Of a stretch of DNA of 64,000 nt, positions 29,579 to 44,500 are shown piece after piece. Each line of letters begins with the position of its first letter. Positions within the stretch are counted from its first letter, which is position 1. Made by a program: the position numbers and the translations under genes. This stretch comes from Lingula anatina (taxonomy: Eukaryota > Brachiopoda > Lingulata > Lingulida > Lingulidae): contig NW_019775613.1 in the NCBI RefSeq assembly GCF_001039355.2, forward strand, positions 124,001-188,000, given 5' to 3'. A model generated the notes under the pieces. The model made no database searches. It was not told the origin of the DNA and saw only the letters and a program-made list of their open reading frames with translations.

Positions 29579-32500
29579 TGGTATTTAAGGCTACACTGGA
29601 AAGAACTGTGAAACAGAAATTGATGAATGTTCAAGTCAGCCATGTTATTTTGGTGGCACATGCCAGGATCTGATTGGTGGATTTAACTGCACATGCCCAG
29701 AAGGTTTTATTGGTGATCGCTGTGAGGCTATTGTGCGGAAATGTCAGCTGCTGGACCTGTGCTCTGAAAATGCGATCTGTGTAGAAATACCGACAGGTAT
29801 AATGCAGTATTTTATTTACAAACAAATGCAACACTTGTTTTTGTATAAAAAACATTTCATCGTTATTCTTAAAGTTTATATTTTACCTTTAAAGATGATT
29901 TACATTGGTTGGTTGGTTGGCAATATTTTTTCCTTGTAATATTTGACAGCAGTATATGAGATATAAAATAATTTTATGTGCAACATTTTAAATGTTAAAG
30001 TAACATGAAATTAGAAGATTACAAGAAATGATATATCTGTACTAATAATTATTCAAATTATGTCATCTCATTTAAACCTAATTGTTATGGTGGAGAGATA
30101 CTTTCATATGAAGTATTCTTTTCTATTCAGGTGGCCAGAGATGTTTCTGCAAACCAGGATACTATGGCAGTGACTGTCAGTTTGATATCAATGAGTGTGC
30201 CAGTACACCCTGTCTAAATGGGGGCAATTGTACTGATTTAGTGAATGGGTACAACTGTAGCTGTATACCAGGTTTGTATTCAAAACCTGTTTATATACTA
30301 TTAAGAAGTTACTACAGTACTGTCCTTTTTATCATTTTTATGTACAGACACAGATGTCTGTACATATAGCCGTCACCTACATCTGTCGTTGCCATTGCCG
30401 TGCACTTTCAGTGATAACACGAAAAGTGGAAAACTGTTTAAGCTTTTGATTTCAAACTTACAGAACTGATGAATGTTCTGAATATACAGGTCAAGTTTGA
30501 AAATCAGCATGATCAGGCCATTTTTTCAAAAGTTAGGCTGCATTCACATGAAAAATCTATTTTCTAAAAATCTAAAAATCTATTTATGGTATCTTTTGAT
30601 CACGGTCTGTGCCCTGAATACCCCACGGTGTAATTACGGGCAGCGCGAGCCAGTTTCTTCCAAAGGTGTAATTAATTTCTGGATTGCTGGTGAAATAAGA
30701 AAATTTTCTCAACAATTTCAATTTTAATTGTTAATAATTAAAATCTATTCAGTTGTAGGGACATTATTTTCTAGTTGTTTTCAACTCTGACCATGACTGG
30801 CCGAGTTAAGGTAAAAATTACTGTGTGATTGACAGACAGAAGCACGTGTTGCTACTGCAGCGCCCTCTGGCGATTGATCGACAAGAATAGTTGGACGATC
30901 GATGAGATTAGAGGATCAACGAAAATCGTTAGAGCTTTGGTTTTAATACACCGTAGATGAGAAATGTTTGACAATTGAATTGACGAAAGTAGATGTTGAA
31001 TGTATGACAGGATCGTTTAAACTTGAAACTGAATCGATGGGAAGGCAGTGAATCGACGAAACATAACTGAATCGATGACATGAAATTTTGCCCTTTTGGC
31101 CGCCCATAAAGTTGCTTCCCTAGTTTTAACTTAAAAGTCTGAAGTGGCTAATAAATGAGATTACATAAAACACACATGTTGAGATTTTCAAGGTGTGACC
31201 TTAACTCCCATAGGTTTAGTTCTCTGCCAGATACAGTTTCTGAAAGTCTAAATTAACAGTGTCTCATAATTAGAAATATATGATATTGAAATTAAATTTA
31301 CCAAAAAAAAAGTATTTTGTGTACTTCCAACATTAATAGATGAATAACAGTGCCTTATTATCCTCAAACTCAATGGGGTGATTGATATCATGTTAATACA
31401 GCTAGATTGAATAGCAGCTTCATTGGAATACTTCTGTTGTTTCCTTTTTCAATTTTTCAATTTTCAAACACAGGCATTTTAAATATGTGACTTTTTACTC
31501 TAATCCACCTGAAGTTCTGTATGAGTGACATTTTCTGTATTTTTTTTCTGCATTTTCCTCGGCGCAATTAATAACTCTCACCAGTTCCCGTAAAGGCTGA
31601 TTTAAATAAACATGTGCAGCTACGTCCATACATTGCTTAGATAAAAAAAAAATTATACATAACTCAGACTTTTCATGTATTTGAAATGAAAATAAAACAT
31701 TTCTGTAAAGTACAGAATTAAGAAAAGATGAATAATGTACTTTCAAATACACTGTAATGGTATTAAATAAAAACAGTATTATGATATAAATCAGAATAGT
31801 TTCTCTTACACTCTGCTATCACAGCTTCTCAGTAAACTAACTATACCTTATGTTGTGGTTCCCACAATTTATCATCACAATCAGTGGCAACATAAGGATT
31901 TTATAAATATCAGTATTGTGATATATTTTCATGAGTGTACAATGTGATCAGTATTTATTGGAAGCACTGAAATGTTTTAATTTGTCCCTCTGCCTCTGCC
32001 ACCACCAGGTGGCCAATGGGGTTCATGGCTAACGCTGTTGGACGCTTCAACTCATCAACCATGGTGGCAATGTATCTGATAAACTGTCCTTGTGGACTCA
32101 GTGCCACTATCCTGTGGTTAAGACAGTCAGCAATAAAGATGTGACCATAGCTGTCTGTACACACTCCCTGTGGTGACATCAGCTGACCATCACCACTACC
32201 TCCGCTGCCATACTGGTACAGCTGATCACCAGTAGGTGACAGCACATGTACACAGTGCTTATTCCAGCCTGGGTCTGATATCACAATGTTGTCATTCACA
32301 CTGTTCACTGTGATGTTCTGTGGGCTTCCACTCATACTGAGTGGAATAGTGTTCAGGAGCTGTCCACTATCTGCATGGAATGTGAAGATGGATTTTCTTC
32401 TTTTGTCACAAACCATCACATCACCTTGTCTGTTTAGTGTAATACCCAGTGGCATCTCCAGTTGATCCTGACCCATGGTTGTCACCTGCCGACCTCTGTT

Positions 32501-35500
32501 GGAGTACACTTTGACACATTTGTCACCCCATGATGTTATATACAGGTGACCAGTCTGTGATACAGCTATATCAGATACTCTGTTTATTTTAATACCATAC
32601 TTGAAACCCCCAACATCTGTGAATATTTTTGTGCTTTCAGCGCCATTATCCACAACAAATATTTGTTCGTCATCTATGGCTAACCCGTTAATGTCATTTG
32701 CTCTGTCATATACCAGCTTAGTACTGAAGGAATGCACACACTTTGCCTTCTCTAAGAAAACAGGCGGATATGGTGGTGATCGTGGATTTGTTTCCTGTCC
32801 AGCTAATGAAGGCTGTGACGGCACCATAACCTGTCCTAACATGGCTTCCAGCCCAGCAGTAGATATCTTACCTGGACTGTATGATATCTGTGCTGGTGTG
32901 TCTGGAGTCGGGACCGGTGTTTTGTCTATCATTGCAAGTCTTTCTATCAGAGATTTTGCATGAACCATGATATCAGAGTTAGTGCCATTTGTCAAGAGTT
33001 GCTGGGCAAAGTCACAGGCACTGTGCAAGGAGTCATGGTGGGATTCAAGAATGTTCTTTTTTGCCTCCTTTTGCTTCTTTCTGATATTGTAAGCGGAATT
33101 CACTTCTGATATTAGTGTCTCTTCTCTCTGATCAATGAATTTGTGCATACTCTGAGCTTGTTCTTTTATGTTATTGATAGTGACTGTCATAATATAAGAG
33201 TCCTCTGTTTCATTGGCTGTTCCCATAGCAAGTGCCTTTTTAAACTTGTTGTCCATTTTCATCATTTTATCAAGAGCAGCTTTAATTTCTTCTCTTTTGC
33301 TTTTTGCAACTGTGTCAACTGCTGAAATACGATGTCCACCATGTTCTGTTGCTATACACTGGCCACATATAACAGTATCGTCATCTTCACAGTAGTATTT
33401 TAATTCTTTATTTGCATGTTTCTCACAGCTGATGGCCATCTGTGCAATGGCCTGTGCCACCGCTGCTACATTGACCTGTTCCTCTTCTAATGTCCATCTA
33501 GCTCGTTCCTGGGCTTTGATTTCCTTGGTCCTGCAGAAGGAAAAGTTCTTTTTCAGCTGAGTAAGTCCACCATCTGGAAACTGGACCTGTTCTTTACAAA
33601 TAGGACAAAGAAATGTCCTATTTGGAGTCAGGTTGCGCTTAGCATGGTCACATATACAACCGTAGCAAAATGTATGGTGGCAAGGCAGCACATGGGGGTC
33701 CTCATACTTTCCCAGACAGATGCTACATGTCAAGATATTCTCTTCGATATCTGCTGCTAGTGCTTCTGCCATGTATGACCGTCTCTTTGTTAGTTTACAA
33801 AGAATGATTGAGCTGGTTTTGTTGTCTTTGGTATTGAATAATTCAGTCTAAAAACTCGGTCACAATGCTCAGTTTCTCTATTCACTTCCAAATGCTCGAG
33901 TTTGATCAACAGATCACAATTAGATGTGGCTGTGTTACTAGTACTACATCCACTCTTTAACAGGCTTACTGTAATATTTATCACAACTGTTTTTAAAATG
34001 AAATACGCGTCCTGTTTCTTCCTTTCTCTTCTAGAACTGCTCAAAGTAGGAGAAAAATATGCTGACTTTTATAACCTGGCTCTGACCTCAACAAAGCAGC
34101 TTTGAGGACAAAAGGAAGAACCATTGTGTGTTGACTGGTGACTAAGCTGTATTATGTTTACTCTTAAGTTCATGTTACTGAAATAGAGTTATGAATGCAG
34201 GTATTTCTGCCTTTCTTTGTGTGAAAGAAAACTACCCAGTTTTAATGGCCAGTACATTTATATTTTAGGGATTTTTTGTGATATATATACAGAGAGAGAG
34301 GGAAAGAGAGAGAGAAGCATGTGCACACACTTTTTTTCATTATCATTATTAACTGTTAAAAAAATCCGAGTCTAGTGACACAGTTGTGTTCTTTTTACCT
34401 TGAGCTCAAGTTAAATAAATAGAACCATGTCTGCAGGACACAGATGTGGTGGTTATACCATTAATCACTATGTAATATTTCATCAAAATTGACAAAAACC
34501 CACTTTGTGTACTAGCTGCCACCACAAATGTTATGAAAAGAAAACTGGGTTACTTTTTTTAACTTACAAGAATGATTCTTAGGATTGACATGCAGCTCAA
34601 ATTAGAAAACCAGCTCTATTGGATTATAATTTTTTCTTGATTTTATGCATTTTTTTGTGAAATTTTCATATTTCTCATTCTGGCATTTTCAAAGTGTGAA
34701 CTTGGACTCTCATGGGCCTGAAGCCTTATGCTTGTTACACATTTTACTTATATTGGTATTACCTGTTGTGCATAATTAAGATTTTATGTTGACTTTGCAG
34801 TTAAGTATAATATTTCATTGCATCAGAATTGACAGTAGTCTATTTTTTGCATTATTATTTTCTGCTTTTTGTCTGTACATTTGACAGCTTTGCTGCCTTG
34901 TTACTATTTATTCTAGTGAGTGAAGTGTGCTTGTTCCAAGCAAAATTCTTCTAGTGTTTTTTGTAGTGAATAAGATATCACATGCTGAATCTTTTGTATG
35001 TGCCATATTCAAATCATAGGAATTAACAGTAGTATTGTTTATTGAATGCATAATTATTTATAGAATCCATCAACAAACCAACCATTGTGGGTTTCTTTGT
35101 TAGGTGCTTAACTCTAATTATTCTTCATTGCTTTCTTATCTTAAACATTTTGGAAAATCTCCATGTCCAGCACCAGATTTATTGTACAGCACTCAAAATT
35201 GTTATACAACTAATGTAATACTCATAAATCTAACTTAAAGTGTTGATGTATTTTGTATAAGTTGTATTATTTTGTCATTGATATCATTAATATTGTACTT
35301 TTTGTACTAAGGCTACACTGGGCGTAACTGTGAAATAGACATAGATGAGTGTGCCAGTGGACCCTGCTTGAACAATGCCCAGTGCCTGGATCCCCCCATT
35401 GACCAGTATGTGTGTAGATGTCAGCAAGGGTTCATGGGCAGAAATTGTGAACAGAACATCGATGATTGTGCCTCCAACCCATGCCAGAGTTATCAGATAT

Positions 35501-38500
35501 GTGTGGATTTGGTGAATGGATACAGGTAAATGATGGTTTATGGTAAAATTTTAAATAATGTAAGAATATTGTTTTATTATTTTGGCAAGGGTAAACCCTC
35601 AGTCCCATAGACCCATTTGTCACTGTAACAGATCATGTTTCTCATAGACAGCAATTTAGAATAAAACATTTTTATTTGAAAATGTGCCATTTGATTCCAT
35701 TGGAATAGTTGAAGGTTTTTAAAAAAATTAGCCAGATGCTAAGCATATTCTAATTCAGCAAAGGAAAATGTTAGAAATTTTACATTTATCAGAAAATATA
35801 TTGATATCTGTCAGGTTGTTTCTGTATGAATTTTAACCAGTTTTGATTGAACCTTAATTGTCTAGCTTTATTGTAATACATGATTGCACATTTTCCCCAA
35901 TTTATGTTAGATGTCAGTGTGCAGAAGGTATGACAGGTCAACAGTGTGAGTCCCACATTGACAGTTGCCATAGCAATCCATGTCAGCAAGGCGGGACTTG
36001 TCAGCCAAGTGGGAGTGGCTATAGGTGCCAGTGTGTGTATCCATATGATGGCATTAACTGTGAGATCAGCACTGATCCATGTGTGCCCAACCCCTGTCTT
36101 CACTATGGCAACTGCACTGCGGACAGTTCTCAGGACACTGGATACACATGTGCTTGTGTTCAGGGTTTTATTGGTGAGTGGATCTCTGAATTTCAATTTG
36201 AATCTTAAATTTCATTTAAATTTTATCAACAGCTTAAAAATTAACAAAATTAATATTTTATATCAAAATGGAGATAAATAAACAAAATAGTCAAAGATAC
36301 ATGTCACTCTTTATAGGTACAATAAAATTATCTTCAGCATTTAGTATAGGATTCTATATGCTGTGGTGAGTCTAAATTAACCACATTTCCATACAGGTGA
36401 GCGCTGTGAGGGGGATGTGTACGACTGCCTGTCACAGCCATGCAGAAATGGAGGGTTGTGTTTTGAGAACACCAACGGCCAGGCAGGATTTCAGTGCCGC
36501 TGTCCTAGTAGATACAGTGGGATGTATTGCCAGATAGACTCCCAGAGCTGTACTCACAACCCCTGCCTTCATAATGGCTCTTGTGTCCAAGGGATGGCTG
36601 GTAAGTCCAGATATACAGTATGATAACTTTAATTAAGCTGTATTTTTTTTTTGTACAAGAACATTTTATTGGGAAAGTATGTTATAAGAAAAATCAGAGG
36701 TTTCTTTTTTTTCAAAGTATCATTTCCATATAATAATGCAAAATATTGCAAATTGTAATATTATGATGTAAGAATCAAGTCGCAACTTGGTAACTTCCAT
36801 GTGGACGGTGAGTGACTTTCATGGCCAATTTTTCTTAACATTTTCTAGATATTTTTGCATGTAAAAATTTTAATTTTATATCATTCAGTGCTAGACAATA
36901 ACTCTTCCCTTTGTTTCAGGTATATCTTGTAACTGTCCTCCAAGTTGGTCTGGCAGCAGATGTGAGCTTGACGTCAATGAGTGCCTTTCACTCAACCCCT
37001 GTCAAAATGATGGCCACTGCATCAACCAAGATGGCGGCTATCTGTGTCTGTGTGGTCCGTACTGGACTGGTCAGGACTGCGAGAGTGACGTGTTAGAGTG
37101 CGCCACACAGCCGTGCCTTAATAATGCCTCCTGTATTGAACATATAGGACAAGATTATTCCTGCAGTTGTATGCTAGGTAAGGCAATTACTTACAAAATT
37201 AGAACAAAAATGGATTTGAGATGTTTTCGTTAAAACAGATTTATTAATAAAAGACTGAAAATGATAATAAAATTATTGTGAGTAAGAATGGAATTATTTT
37301 CTAAAAGCTTTAAATGAATGATGTTTTTATTGATACAGGATAATGTCTTTCTTTTCACCAGTTTGCATATATGTATTTAATTATTTTTTTATTTTGCTTT
37401 TTATACATACATTTTATGCATTTTACTTTTTTGCTTTTTACACAAATATATTATAAACACCATAGGATTTATGAGTGGTGTTCTGGATTATAATCATCTC
37501 ATTGTTTTTCAGGCTATACTGGGTTACACTGTGAGACTGAAATACAGGAGTGCCTTTCTTCACCCTGTAGAAACAATGCTAGCTGTGTGGACCTGGTGGG
37601 CAGATACATGTGTATGTGTGAACATGGATACACAGGTAAGATGTGATTAACAGGGTTGCTAACTTAAATAAGGATCAAAATGGATAGTTTTCATGTTATG
37701 AAAAGCAGATTTATAAATGCAAAAAGTTGTTAAGTTTGTAATTGGGCTACAGTGCTTTTCATGTTGGCCAAGTTTTATTAATTATTACCAAAAGGAACTT
37801 TGTATAGAATCAAATTTATTGTATAAATTGTTCAATTTAAATAGCTCTAGAAAATTGGAAGAGAGTGTCTTACTTGGACCAATTATTGTAACACAAAACC
37901 TTTCCAAAAAAGTACATAAGTATATGTCTATTTTTATAACAATTTTATTTTCCCTGGTAAGATGAACTATTTTATGATTACATGTTTTGGTAAAAATATG
38001 AAATAATACTTTTAATGATTTTTTTTCTTTATCTTAAATTCACAGATGTAAATTGTGGCACGGAGATAGACGAATGTCAGGTGTACCAGCCATGTCAGAA
38101 CAATGCTACCTGCCATGATGTCATTAATGGGTACACTTGTACCTGCCCAAGCGGGTTCACGGGCATCAACTGTAGTGTTAATATAGATGACTGCTCTCCA
38201 CAGCCCTGTCTAAATGAAGCCACCTGTGTGGATGAAATAGATGACTACACCTGTGTTTGTTTACCTGGATGGACTGGTAATAGTCCGAATTCTATCCCTT
38301 AATGCTTGTTTGTTCATGTGACACCATTTTTATAGCTTTATTCAAAAGATTTTTGTCCATTGGCTAGATTTATTTTGGATGAAGGAATTTGGGGAGGGGG
38401 GCATCAACAAAAAGATATGACCCTAAATGAGTCATTTTGAAGATCGCAGGTCAGCAGTAGTTTAAGTCACATATTTCAACTTTAAGGGAATACATTTGTA

Positions 38501-41500
38501 GAATTTAAATATATTTAAATTAAGAGTATTTTTTAAAGATGATGAAAAAACTTGAAATAATCTATAGTATTATACTTTTAGGGAAGAACTGTTCTGTGGA
38601 TGTCAATGAGTGTGAGTTGCTGAGTCCGTGTCACAATGGGGCCACATGTCTGGATCTGGTGAACAACTTCACTTGTACTTGTGCTGCCGGGTGGACAGGT
38701 AGAGCTCACTCCCACTGAAACTGTTGTTTTATGTAGATCGATCCAACTCTGTGGAGACTCGTTGCTAAATGCTATATGATTAACAAGCCTCCTCCTGGCA
38801 TTGAGTAGAATACAGAAAAACTGGTGATCATATGAGGATGTTGGAAACAGGAGGAGGCGTGTTAATCTGATTGCATTCAGTGAGAGTCCTAGTGGAGTTG
38901 GTACGATCTACATAGAATTCCCATAGGTATTGTCGATGACATTATTTGATTTTGTAGAACAATTCAGTCAGCAACTTGAACTTTTCAGCTCTCTGGTCAA
39001 TTGGACCAGGAAATATAATAATTTGTCTAAATAAAAATTTAAATGTCAGCAGAAGTAATTTCTTGATAATTGGTAATTGATTTAAAACTGCCATCACTTA
39101 TTAAGCCTTATTGAAAAAAAATAAATTGAAACTTAGGAACATTACAGATTTAGTATGTTGGAAGATCTACGAAATAAGTATTTGGCCCTCGCACAAACCT
39201 ACAATGCCGTGATTTGGAATATTTTTAACTCTGACCATTCAGTTTTAAAAGTTAATGCATAGTCTTTAAATGTCAAATCATTTGCGAACCAAATGGAATT
39301 TTAATCACTCTTTATAGTCACTTTTTCATACTTCCAGGTGCAACCTGTGCAGTGAATATAGACGACTGTGATCCCATGCCTTGTTTGAATGGTGCATCAT
39401 GTACAGATGAAGTCAATGATTACCACTGTATCTGTGCTGCTGGGTTCTCAGGTAACTTAGAAAGACATTAGGTAGATTATGAGTGAAAGTTGTAAGGATT
39501 ATGCCTGATATAATATCCTTTTTATATCAAACCTTGACATTTTATTATTAAAATCAAACATTCTCTACAGAGAAAAAGCTCTCCTTGATTTATAGGTCGC
39601 AACTGCAGTCATGACATCCAGGAATGCCTTTCCTCGCCTTGTCTACATGAAGCAACTTGCTTGGAACCCACCCCGGCAGCATACACCTGTGCTTGCATCA
39701 GTGGGATAGATGGAGCCACTTGTGACTTTGTCAGGACAGCCACCTTCCAGGGTACAAATGTCTTGCAACTCCAACCAATTCAAGAATATGCTCAGAATTC
39801 CATTAGAAAAAAGAGGAACTCTGAAATTGGAGATGTCGTTATTGACTTTGATTTCTTCACTTCTGTTAACAGTGGTGTATTGCTATGGACAACATGGGTA
39901 AGAAATGAAATGATCTGTACATTTTGATATAGATTTGAAGAATATCAGAAAAATAAACCAATTGATAATAATAGTAAAAAACAGCCGAATACCTGCGTAT
40001 ATGATGATAAATAATCTATTCTGACAGGGTAACACAAAACACATTCTCTGTCTACATCCTATATTTTTTGTGCCACATCTATTTTGACCATGATAACCAC
40101 AATTTCTTGATTGAAACAGCTGTAGCATCTTATCATTCCAATAATCCATAAAAGCCATTGTACTATATATTTCTGAACAAAATTTATGACAATTTTGACA
40201 TTTCAGTACAACAGTGAAGGAAAGCCACAACATCTTGCAGTGGAACTTTACCAGGGTGATCTTGTAGCATCTGTGACATTTGGAATGCTAACTGCTAAAG
40301 CCACATTGAGGATATCCCCCACATCCCAAGGTCAGGGTCTACTTCAGCCTCATATACAGCTTGCCTTAGGAAGTGGCCACCTGAACATAACAGTTGACCC
40401 AGAAAGTTGCATTGTGGGAACTGGGTGTTTTGCGACAGCTTCATCTGGGACCAATCAGAATGCAGATGTAAACCTGTCAGGTGACCTGTTCCTAGGCGGA
40501 CTACCCACTGTGACACCATATTCCAAAACTGTACTGAGTGGACACGATGGCTTCAGAGGTTGTTTAGGGGTAAGTTTTAATTCTCTCGGTGCAATATACA
40601 AAAATGATGTGAAGCTTGATAGCCTCATGAAATTTTTGGAGTATATTGAATTTTATCTTTGCTATTGTTATTACTTTATTTTAGATTTTATACGATGCTC
40701 TGTTTTACAGAACTTCTCCATCAATAACAATGCCGTGAACCTGATGCCAGTGGGTGTCCCAGTCCAGGCTGATGACCCAAGTCCAGGGTGCTTGACCCCT
40801 GGCTACTGCACACCTGCCAGCTGTTTAAATGGTGGACAATGTGTGGACCAATGGACTCACACCACTTGCCAGTGTCTGGATGGCTTCCAAGGTGAGATAG
40901 ATTCTGTATATAGATGTATACTTTGACTGAGACAATGTGTATTAATTGTGTCCTCTTCATGAGGGTTTTGGCTGATGGTTCATCTGGGTGATGACTCAAT
41001 GCAGCTTTGTCATTGTAATCAGCAGACATTGTAAGTCCAGAAATGCATTCATACCTGGTTATATTTGATCCCAGCTGGATGTCATATAATTTTTGTTATT
41101 TAACTGTTCACAAGACAGTATTTGTATATAGATTATTATTATAACCCAGACAACAATGCTTCATATTCCTGAAGACTTCGGCTGGTCAATGACAGTTTGC
41201 CTGAGTGAAGACTTCATGAAATTATGTCATAACAATCCTCTATTGACAGAAATTGCAAGTTTAGAAATGCATACAAGTGCATATTTGATCTCAGCTGGGT
41301 GTCTTATAATATTTATATGTTTTCCTGCTGTTCATGACCTCCCTCTTGTATCATACTTTCAGGCGAGAGATGTGAGTTGCAGACAACAGCACATTTCACA
41401 GGAGAGTCCTTCCTCCACATCCCGTCATCCTCACCATCAGCTTCCATTACTCAGGTCAAATTTGGACTGACTTCCACCCAGCCAGATGGTCTTATATTTT

Positions 41501-44500
41501 ACACAGTGAGTTGGACAAAGACTGACATAATATGATGACAGAATACCAGAAATCTTTGTAATATATATCAGTAAACAGTATCATTAGAAGAGGTTACACA
41601 GCAAATAGAAAATTAGTTAACAGATATTTGTGACACAACGTTTTTGACTCAACATGAATAATTTGATACACTAACAAATAGCATTAGAAGAGGTATACAA
41701 CAAATAGAAAATTTCAAAATTTGTTGTACAAACATTTTTTGTCTCAATATGGATAATTAATTATTGTTACAATGTAAATCATAGAAAAAACCTTTTGGAA
41801 TTGCATTATTATATTTTTGTTTAGCTTAGTGGCAGTGCCTTGGTGGCCTTTCTCCTAGACAACGGTGCATTAAGAGTTCATGTGGTGGTGATTGGTGGTG
41901 ATGTGGTGTCTTATGTAGGCCAGAATATCAGCACCGGGAACTGGTACCAAGTCCAGACGACTTTCACAAAGACCCAACTTACCGTGCAAGGTCAGTAAAG
42001 CTAGGATTTGATGGGATGGGTTTTTTCACCCATTTGATGGATAAGTTTTTAATGCATAGATGAAAGTTTTGGATGTTGGTGGACTTTGTGTAAAAAAGTC
42101 AGAAGTGGAGAAAAGTTAAAATAAGAGGGAAGTTTTCCTTCTTTGTTTTTGTCTTTTTTGTAGCATTTTCTATTTCCATCCATGATCATACCACAAAGAA
42201 ATACGAAAGCAAAAAAAAAAAAAAAAATTCTGGGCCAAATGTTTTATAAGCATATAATGAACTGATATTTAAAAAAATACTGTTCTGTATTTTTAGTCAC
42301 AAATGAAGAAACCGGTCAGGTGTCCACAGACAGTCAGTCAGCCAGTAATGTCCAGGTGCAGTACCCTCTATTCCTTGGTCAGTTACACCTGGACTCTGCT
42401 CTTAACATCTGGAGAAACAGACCAATACCTCTGACCTCTCATGCCAGGTAATATGATAATATATATATATATGGCATGATTTTCTCTCTCTCATATATGG
42501 TGTATATTTAAAAAAAGCCTTGCTGCTAGTGTGCTGATTCTACAGAAAGTAGATTATAAAAGGTGACAGTATTGATGTTGAAATGGTGCATGTGGGCATC
42601 ACTTACTTACATAGAATTTTTGTCTGGTTTGTAATAAACTCAAGATAAAATTTCCTATCAAAGGTCATTTATTTTAAGACTAGGAAATGAAACAAAATAT
42701 GTTGTATTTTTAAAATAATAAATTGAACTTTTTCAGCTTCTATGGTTGCATAAGAAATTTGACCATCAACAACCAGCTGATAAATTTGGCCAGTGCCTCA
42801 CCGTCCTCTCTGAGGAATGACCCTCCTCAAGCCATGCCAGGATGCCCCAGGGATGTCCACTGTAATACTGCACCCTGTGGAGCCAGGGGAGTCTGTAGAT
42901 CAGGCTGGCAAGGGTATACCTGCTCTTGCTATCAAGATTACTTTGGAGAAAACTGTACACAGGGTAAGGAAGAATTGCAGATTTTTTTTACATAAACTGA
43001 TATTGGATATAATGAAAGTGTTGGATCAGATATTAAACATAGTGTAGATGACTAGAAAATTATGTCATAGAATTTGCTTAAAATTACCTTCATCAGATAT
43101 AAAATATTTGATGAATATATCTCTTGGAGTATTACTGCTCAAGTAAAACTATCAATGCATGTGACTATTGAGTGAGCCTGTTAACCGTTACTTATTGATA
43201 GTTCTAACATTTGCTGTTTTGTAAAATTGCTTATTAATAATATTAATTTCACCAAACCTTAAGTTTACAAATACTGAATTTTCCTTCAGTGTCTGCATCC
43301 ACATTCAATGGAATGACCAGTTATGCAGAGATTACAGTGGACACTATGCAGATTGTATTTGGAGACAGTGGGAGTTTTGAGTTTCGTAGCAGAGCCAATG
43401 GCACCCTCCTCTACATACAGTTATATGATACATCTGGGTCACCAGTTGATAGTCTCGAGTTCAGGATTTTCAAACAACAGTTGCAAATGGAGACAGTGTA
43501 TAGTGGGATAGGTATGTGTGACTTTATTCAAAGGTAATACTTGAGTGTGATATGCTGATGTTATAGCATTCTTGTAACAAAAAATTTCTTTGCCCTTTCT
43601 TCACAATACTGTTATGAAAACAAGAGTTTCTTGATTATGTATGTGCGCATAATTTTTGATCAAAGTCTTTCAATCAAAATCATTGTACAAAATTTGTTAA
43701 TTTTCTTATAGGGCTCAACTGCCCAAATTTATTGTGTCTACTCTTTTTGAGTGCATATAGTATAGATATTTATATGTAATACTGACACCTCTATTGTACA
43801 AGTGACCTTCAAAAATGTCTTCCTTTTTACCAGAATTTTTTATTGACATATTTGTGAATTATATTTCAGTATTGAGTCTAACTTTACCATCTCGAGTATC
43901 TGATGGTACATGGCACAGAGTGACCTGGGCACAACAACCCTTAGGGATCTCAGTTACCCTTAGAAACAGTTCCCTTGGAAACAGTTCCCACGGTAACAGT
44001 TCCCTGTTACTCCAGACACCTTTTACCTTTCATCAGTCCAACAGGAACCACACTGTGACTGTGTTCTTAGGAACAAAACCTTTCCAGCCTGGTAAGTGTT
44101 TTTATTTCAACATATAAATGAAATGTCATTTTTAATGTGTTGAATGAGCAATATGATAGGTGATGTTGCAACCCTAGCACAATAAATGTAGGCCAGATGC
44201 AAAACATATTGTAATTTAGCTAAAGGAAAATGAAAATTGGTTCATTTTTGATTTAGTTCAAATCTTTTATTTGACTACAGTTATCCATAAAGTTTGTGGA
44301 AAATTTATTCTAGAGTGAGCCCAACAATACCTTAAATAGAAAACATTAATTACAATAAAGAAAATGTCTTTTGTAAGTGGCATGCACCCAATTCTGTTGC
44401 ATTATTAAGAGCTGTGTAAGTATGTGGTGAAAGATGTAAGGTAGTCTTCTTTGCCTAGAATATAAAATTTATAATTGATTATGTGGTATTTTATTATTTC

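Larger units (their letters stand above)
30272..35311 (+). other. 5-kb crumbs intron carrying a nested gene and dispersed repeats
   Basis: The largest crumbs intron. It contains the TRIM-NHL gene on the opposite strand, fragments of a dispersed repeat (30341-30545, about 31180-31230, 31450-31560, 34660-34915), a cluster of AATCGAYGA motifs (30870-31090) and a short GA-rich run near 34292. Confidence 0.8.

Noticed and set aside
32601..32963. 120-codon plus-strand frame
   Set aside because: Antisense shadow of the TRIM-NHL coding sequence.
33790..34044. 84-codon minus-strand frame upstream of TRIM-NHL as an N-terminal extension
   Set aside because: It ends before the TRIM start and is not in a continuous frame with it; more likely 5' UTR.
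35789..36196. 135-codon minus-strand frame
   Set aside because: Antisense to a two-to-three-EGF crumbs exon; the composition reflects the EGF coding strand.
39883..40233. 116-codon minus-strand frame
   Set aside because: Falls mostly in a crumbs intron, with no recognisable domain or splice context.
40570..40710. In-frame read-through of the 141-bp intron between crumbs exons 16 and 17
   Set aside because: The sequence stays open, but it interrupts the LamG end (GCLG|NFSINN) with AT-rich hydrophobic filler, and canonical splice sites restore the family sequence.
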